DNA from: JBKBUF01 sp046290815
GTDB taxonomy: Bacteria > Bacteroidota > Bacteroidia > Cytophagales > Cytophagaceae
DNA: 64,000 nucleotides
NCBI GenBank assembly: GCA_046290815.1
Contig: JBKBUF010000026.1
Coordinates: 1 to 64,000 of the forward strand
Reading direction: 5' to 3'
Shown: piece by piece, positions 61,301-64,000 of the stretch
How positions within the stretch are numbered: the first letter of the stretch is position 1
How the letters are laid out: every line of letters begins with the position of its first letter
Position numbers and translations under genes: made by a program
Notes under the pieces: model-generated
Told to the model about the DNA's origin: nothing
Seen by the model: only the letters and a program-made list of their open reading frames with translations
Databases searched by the model: none

Positions 61301-64000
61301 AACATCATCAAATGCCAATGTCACTGTAAATGGAGCTAATATAACAGTTCAGCCAACTAACCAGGGAACATGTTCAGGCGGAAATATTAGTTTCTCTGTT
61401 ACTGCTACCGGACCCGGTCTAACATATACCTGGCAAAGAATGATTGCCGGCAACCCTTCCAACCTGGCCGGAGAAACAAACAGTACACTTAATCTGAATA
61501 GTGTAACTGTTGGTATGGATGGTTACCAGTACAGAGTGGAAATACGCTCCAATGGTGCTTGTCCGGTGCTATCAAACGTGGTTACTCTTAATGTAAATAC
61601 CAGTACCACTGTCAACACACAACCACAGAACAGTCAGGTGTGTATAGGACAGCCGCTCACGTTGACAACCAGTGCCAGTGGTTCAGGAACTGTTACCTAC
61701 CAATGGTATAAAGACAATGTATTGATTCCGGGAGCGACTTCTGCAACTTATTCTGTGGCAACAGCCACTTCTGCACATGGAGGAACATATTACGCAGCTA
61801 TCAATAGCGATTGCGGTCCTGTAAATAGCCAAAATGCAGTGGTAACTATGAACGGTGTTACAATTAACACCCATCCGCAAAATCTAACTGTATGCGAAGG
61901 TGACAACGTAAGCTTTAATGTAGCAGCTACAGGCTTTGGTACTTTATCTTATGTATGGCAGGTGGACAACTCCGGAACTTATGTAAATATTCCTTCGTCT
62001 AACAATGCAACCATTGGCTATCCTTCCGCCAATGTTGCTATGGCCGGAACATACAGGGTCTTAATCAGGGATAACAACAGTTGCGAAATCGCATCAAGTC
62101 CTGCAACTCTAACTGTAAATTCAGGAGTCAATTTCGCTAGTCATCCACAGAACAGGGAATTATGTGCAGGCGAAGCATTGAACCTTAGCATTACAACCAC
62201 TGGCGCTGGTTCAGCAACTTATCAATGGAATTTAAATGGCAATGCTATAGCAGGCGCAACAGGCACCAGCTACTCTGTTGCTTCATCGACAGCTGCTCAT
62301 GCAGGGCAATATACTGTAACACTAACCAGCACCTGCGGTACTGTTACTTCAAATGCTGCTACAATTTCTGTGAACAATGTATCAATAACAGCTCAACCAC
62401 AAAACACAACAGTTTGCCAGGGCAACAATGCGGTATTTACCGTAACAGCATCCGGCATCCAGACCTTAGGATATCAGTGGCAGGTAAATGCAAACACAGG
62501 TAACTTTGTAAATATTCCAGGTGCTACATCAGCAAACTATACAGTAAACAACACTACTCTGGCACAAAACAATTACAGCTACCGTGTGGTAATAAATGAC
62601 AATGGGAAATGTCCTCAGAATTCCGCTGCAGCAGTATTAACTGTTAATCCATCCACTGTGATTACATCAGGACCGACAGGTAATAGTCCGGTTTGCGAAG
62701 GAAACCCAATCAATTTGCAGGTTGCAGCCACCGGAACAGGTACCCTTTCTTATGAGTGGTTTCACAATGGTAATTCTATAGGTAACAACAGTGCTTCTTA
62801 TAGTGTCAGCTCCACTGTGGCAGCAGCAGGCGACTACACTGTACAGGTGACAGGGACCTGCGGAACCACTGCGATGTCTGCTCCTTACAATATGGTAGTA
62901 AACGCAGCTGCTCAGAACAATAGAAATGTTACTGGCAACGAAGCATGCTCCGGCAGCAACAGTTCCGTACAAGTACTAAACTCACAACAGGGAGTAACAT
63001 ACCAGCCATTTATTGGCGGTGTTGCAGCAGGGTCAACTGTAAATGGTAACGGATCAGATATCACACTTAGCATCAACTCATCTGCTTTAAGTCCGGGTAA
63101 CAACACAGTTACAATAAGAGTTGTTGGCTGCAATACAGTAGACCTTATCAATAATGCAACAGTACTGGTGATGGGTCCACTAAGCAGCATTAACGGAAAC
63201 CAGGATGTATGTGCAGATGCAGCAACTGCAATGGCGTACAACGTAAGTCCTGTAACAGGTGCATCGACCTATAACTGGACAGCCACAGGCGGTACAACTA
63301 TCACATCAGGCAATGGTACGACTTCAGTTATTGCTAATGTAGCAAGCTCCGGCTCTGTAATTACTGTTCAGCCTGCAACTGCAAATGGCCTTACATGCGG
63401 GATACGAACAATACAGGTGACCCTACAAGATCCTTATGTTGAAGGAACCATTCAGGTAAGCGAAGACACAATCTGTGCAGGCAATCAGATAACATTCACC
63501 GTGGTTAATTCTAATGCCTCACATACCTGGACTGCTTCTTCATCTGCTGGGGTAACCATCCAAAATCCAAACGCGAACTCTACAACTATAAAGTTTGATG
63601 TAAGCGGAGTGTACACCATTATAGCAAGTCCGCAACATGCTTGTGCAACAAATGCACAATCATTGCAAACCAATGTAGTGATAATACAGCCTCCGGTAGC
63701 GAATGCAGGAGCCGACATGATGCTGGATAATTTCCAGGATGCAGTTCTTAACGGAAGCCTGAGCAGCCAGGGACAATTTTATCAGTATCAATGGACAGCA
63801 ACAAACAACAGTGTTGTGAGCAATCCAAAGAGCATCAATCCGACAGTAACACCTGCGGAATTATCTAACACCTATGTATTGACGGTATCGACAATCAATA
63901 ACGCTTCATGTTCTGCCACTGATGCGGTAAATGTAAGCATCAATATTGCAGTAAAAATTCCTAATGTTTTTTCACCAAACGGTGATGGCATACATGATGA
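58326..64000 (+). CDS. Giant Ig-like adhesin with CHU_C tail, 3' end outside window
   Basis: Partial: 1,891 residues visible from ATG at 58326. The frame agrees where I sampled it at the 5' end, near 61200 and at 64000. A signal peptide (about 1-22) is followed by a jellyroll-type domain (about 30-250). PKD/Ig-like and one Ig_7 domain (about 750-830) follow. Then eight Ig domains alternate in two types: type A (Y[QT]WQ core and a YRV-I-strand) and type B (YQW-K/N-DG core, G-Y-V strand), about 60810-62910. Four more strand-rich modules precede the start of a CHU_C domain (PNVFSPNGDGIHDD at the edge). Only the first 14 or so residues of the tail are present. It should be a T9SS type B-exported surface adhesin. 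Confidence 0.92.
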   Translation, partial: MRRLLLFTTFISLVLFSQKAYPQCSTVPVQEAVYNGNFELGYSATPPGFQTDFQWLGLPPNYPTEGCHYGVGDKAGIVRGENFTCGGTNWTNTTYWGISYGGDVNFRDHTFGVPGQGYALMVDLNSKTTSTINPGGKPIAWMQSVNIFPSQTYYFSAWVANFANGTAPQIQVTIVPYLASNGTVHSAGIQTLPVIGSPAGLMNWTQIYAQWIPAGVYNKVDIRMEFVNTSGGSSGLDVVIDDISFINSCQNLTANKKPDFGFLTRSICSSNGSITLNANYPSPSGGTTFTWYEGSTSPQTVISGVTGQTYTVNKPGTYRVCVNDPANGCAVSAQAVITTDFTVNIPNRELCSPITASLNATPTPTGGSPLSYSWTVPGGATNPGNNATATANVAGTYSVNVTGPSYNGGTCVASGSATVTSKLPNVPTNLKYCSGGGTAVNLSVGDGKSYSWYRNAAATDLIGTGTTVSWTPAAGTTGNQTLYIVNAETTPAGTVGPASATNWPDNTGRNLTLNVTNTVQLTSLQLNAASWHETCAADGTTRTATITVTQGASTIATRNVTITCGSPSTVNLNINLPPGTYTLSTTANTKWTNTLGTTTIPGTFSISSPDGRSVFTNIVVRNSQACDPVPVVVQPENCCTAPTITTQPIATQTVCAGAPNFNISVTATPPAGEAVRVQWQNDGGTGTWVNDGAVQNGVVNTAFTSNYTHTSANLTTARNNWNFRAVVSLVSNTNCIVNSTVFNLRVNAIPSAPTVTTPVTYCQGDAATALTATGTALKWYDAASAGTQYGTAPTPSTASAGTTNYYVSQTVNSCESSRALIAVVVNPKANITTQPTAQNVCTGQNATFTVTATGSTLSYQWQIFSGGSWINASGTSTNASYTVSSVTSAMNGNQYKVIVRSNGNCPVESNTAVLNVTNSAAITVQPQATTTLCSGTALNLSVTATGATPLTYQWKKDGNDIAGATGATYNKTVDVSDAGVYTVVVTNSCNAITSSNANVTVNGANITVQPTNQGTCSGGNISFSVTATGPGLTYTWQRMIAGNPSNLAGETNSTLNLNSVTVGMDGYQYRVEIRSNGACPVLSNVVTLNVNTSTTVNTQPQNSQVCIGQPLTLTTSASGSGTVTYQWYKDNVLIPGATSATYSVATATSAHGGTYYAAINSDCGPVNSQNAVVTMNGVTINTHPQNLTVCEGDNVSFNVAATGFGTLSYVWQVDNSGTYVNIPSSNNATIGYPSANVAMAGTYRVLIRDNNSCEIASSPATLTVNSGVNFASHPQNRELCAGEALNLSITTTGAGSATYQWNLNGNAIAGATGTSYSVASSTAAHAGQYTVTLTSTCGTVTSNAATISVNNVSITAQPQNTTVCQGNNAVFTVTASGIQTLGYQWQVNANTGNFVNIPGATSANYTVNNTTLAQNNYSYRVVINDNGKCPQNSAAAVLTVNPSTVITSGPTGNSPVCEGNPINLQVAATGTGTLSYEWFHNGNSIGNNSASYSVSSTVAAAGDYTVQVTGTCGTTAMSAPYNMVVNAAAQNNRNVTGNEACSGSNSSVQVLNSQQGVTYQPFIGGVAAGSTVNGNGSDITLSINSSALSPGNNTVTIRVVGCNTVDLINNATVLVMGPLSSINGNQDVCADAATAMAYNVSPVTGASTYNWTATGGTTITSGNGTTSVIANVASSGSVITVQPATANGLTCGIRTIQVTLQDPYVEGTIQVSEDTICAGNQITFTVVNSNASHTWTASSSAGVTIQNPNANSTTIKFDVSGVYTIIASPQHACATNAQSLQTNVVIIQPPVANAGADMMLDNFQDAVLNGSLSSQGQFYQYQWTATNNSVVSNPKSINPTVTPAELSNTYVLTVSTINNASCSATDAVNVSINIAVKIPNVFSPNGDGIHD

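Noticed and set aside
1..64000. tRNA, rRNA, transposase, integrase or phage genes
   Set aside because: No cloverleaf, rRNA-like stretch or mobile-element protein was seen in any frame.

Overview
The window looks like chromosomal DNA from a gliding or surface-active member of the Bacteroidota, most probably a Cytophagales bacterium close to Cytophaga or Sporocytophaga (inference). The evidence is AT-rich DNA with weak ribosome binding sites, many proteins built for the type IX secretion system (T9SS, both type A and type B/CHU_C sorting tails), a PorP/SprF barrel, OmpA/PorE-like and DNRLRE proteins, and typical Bacteroidota housekeeping paralogues. I saw no rRNA, tRNA, transposase, integrase, phage gene or CRISPR array, so this reads as core chromosome with a large surface-protein component.

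Layout. 1-8059 (-): the N-terminal 2,686 codons of a giant modular surface protein that runs off the left edge. 8.2-10.1 kb: a membrane histidine kinase with an Ig/carboxypeptidase-regulatory-like sensor. 10.3-13.4 kb (+): ArsR regulator, thioredoxin-like ferredoxin, YjjG-type nucleotidase and P5C dehydrogenase. 13.6-16.3 kb: a T9SS type A cargo protein. 16.3-21.3 kb (-): a membrane protein with murF, then def, methionine/glutamine aminotransferase and omega-amidase. 21.5-29.4 kb (+): a three-gene cassette of type B-tailed adhesin, PorP/SprF barrel and a PorE-like OmpA protein. 29.5-37.3 kb: SLC13 permease, small lipoproteins, a repeat-containing membrane protein, an AI-2E/PerM exporter, and a nucleotidyltransferase paired with a metallophosphoesterase. 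37.4-40.1 kb (-): GAPDH, then a heavy-metal-associated (HMA) protein overlapping a predicted outer-membrane protein. 40.1-47.2 kb: RDD protein divergent from SpoIIM, DUF4129, DUF4350, MoxR and DUF58. 47.2-53.0 kb (-): unknown proteins, a PepSY-like protein and two more T9SS cargo proteins. 53.2-58.1 kb: a serine hydrolase, then an ArsR/SRPBCC-VOC/DoxX operon, a SRPBCC lipoprotein and a WYL regulator. 58326-64000 (+): a second giant Ig-like adhesin whose CHU_C tail is just beginning at the right edge.

The genes fall into three themes. The first is T9SS-dependent surface display: two giant proteins, one adhesin with its probable dedicated SprF/PorE partners, and three type A cargoes. The second is envelope maintenance and metal or stress handling (murF, def, RDD/MoxR cluster, HMA pair). 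The third is small regulator-plus-enzyme units. There are no gene-free stretches above 300 bases. Many gene ends are marked by clear intrinsic terminators, several of them bidirectional between convergent genes. The two giant reading frames were followed by translating sampled positions; the frame agreed at every sampled position, but not every codon was checked.
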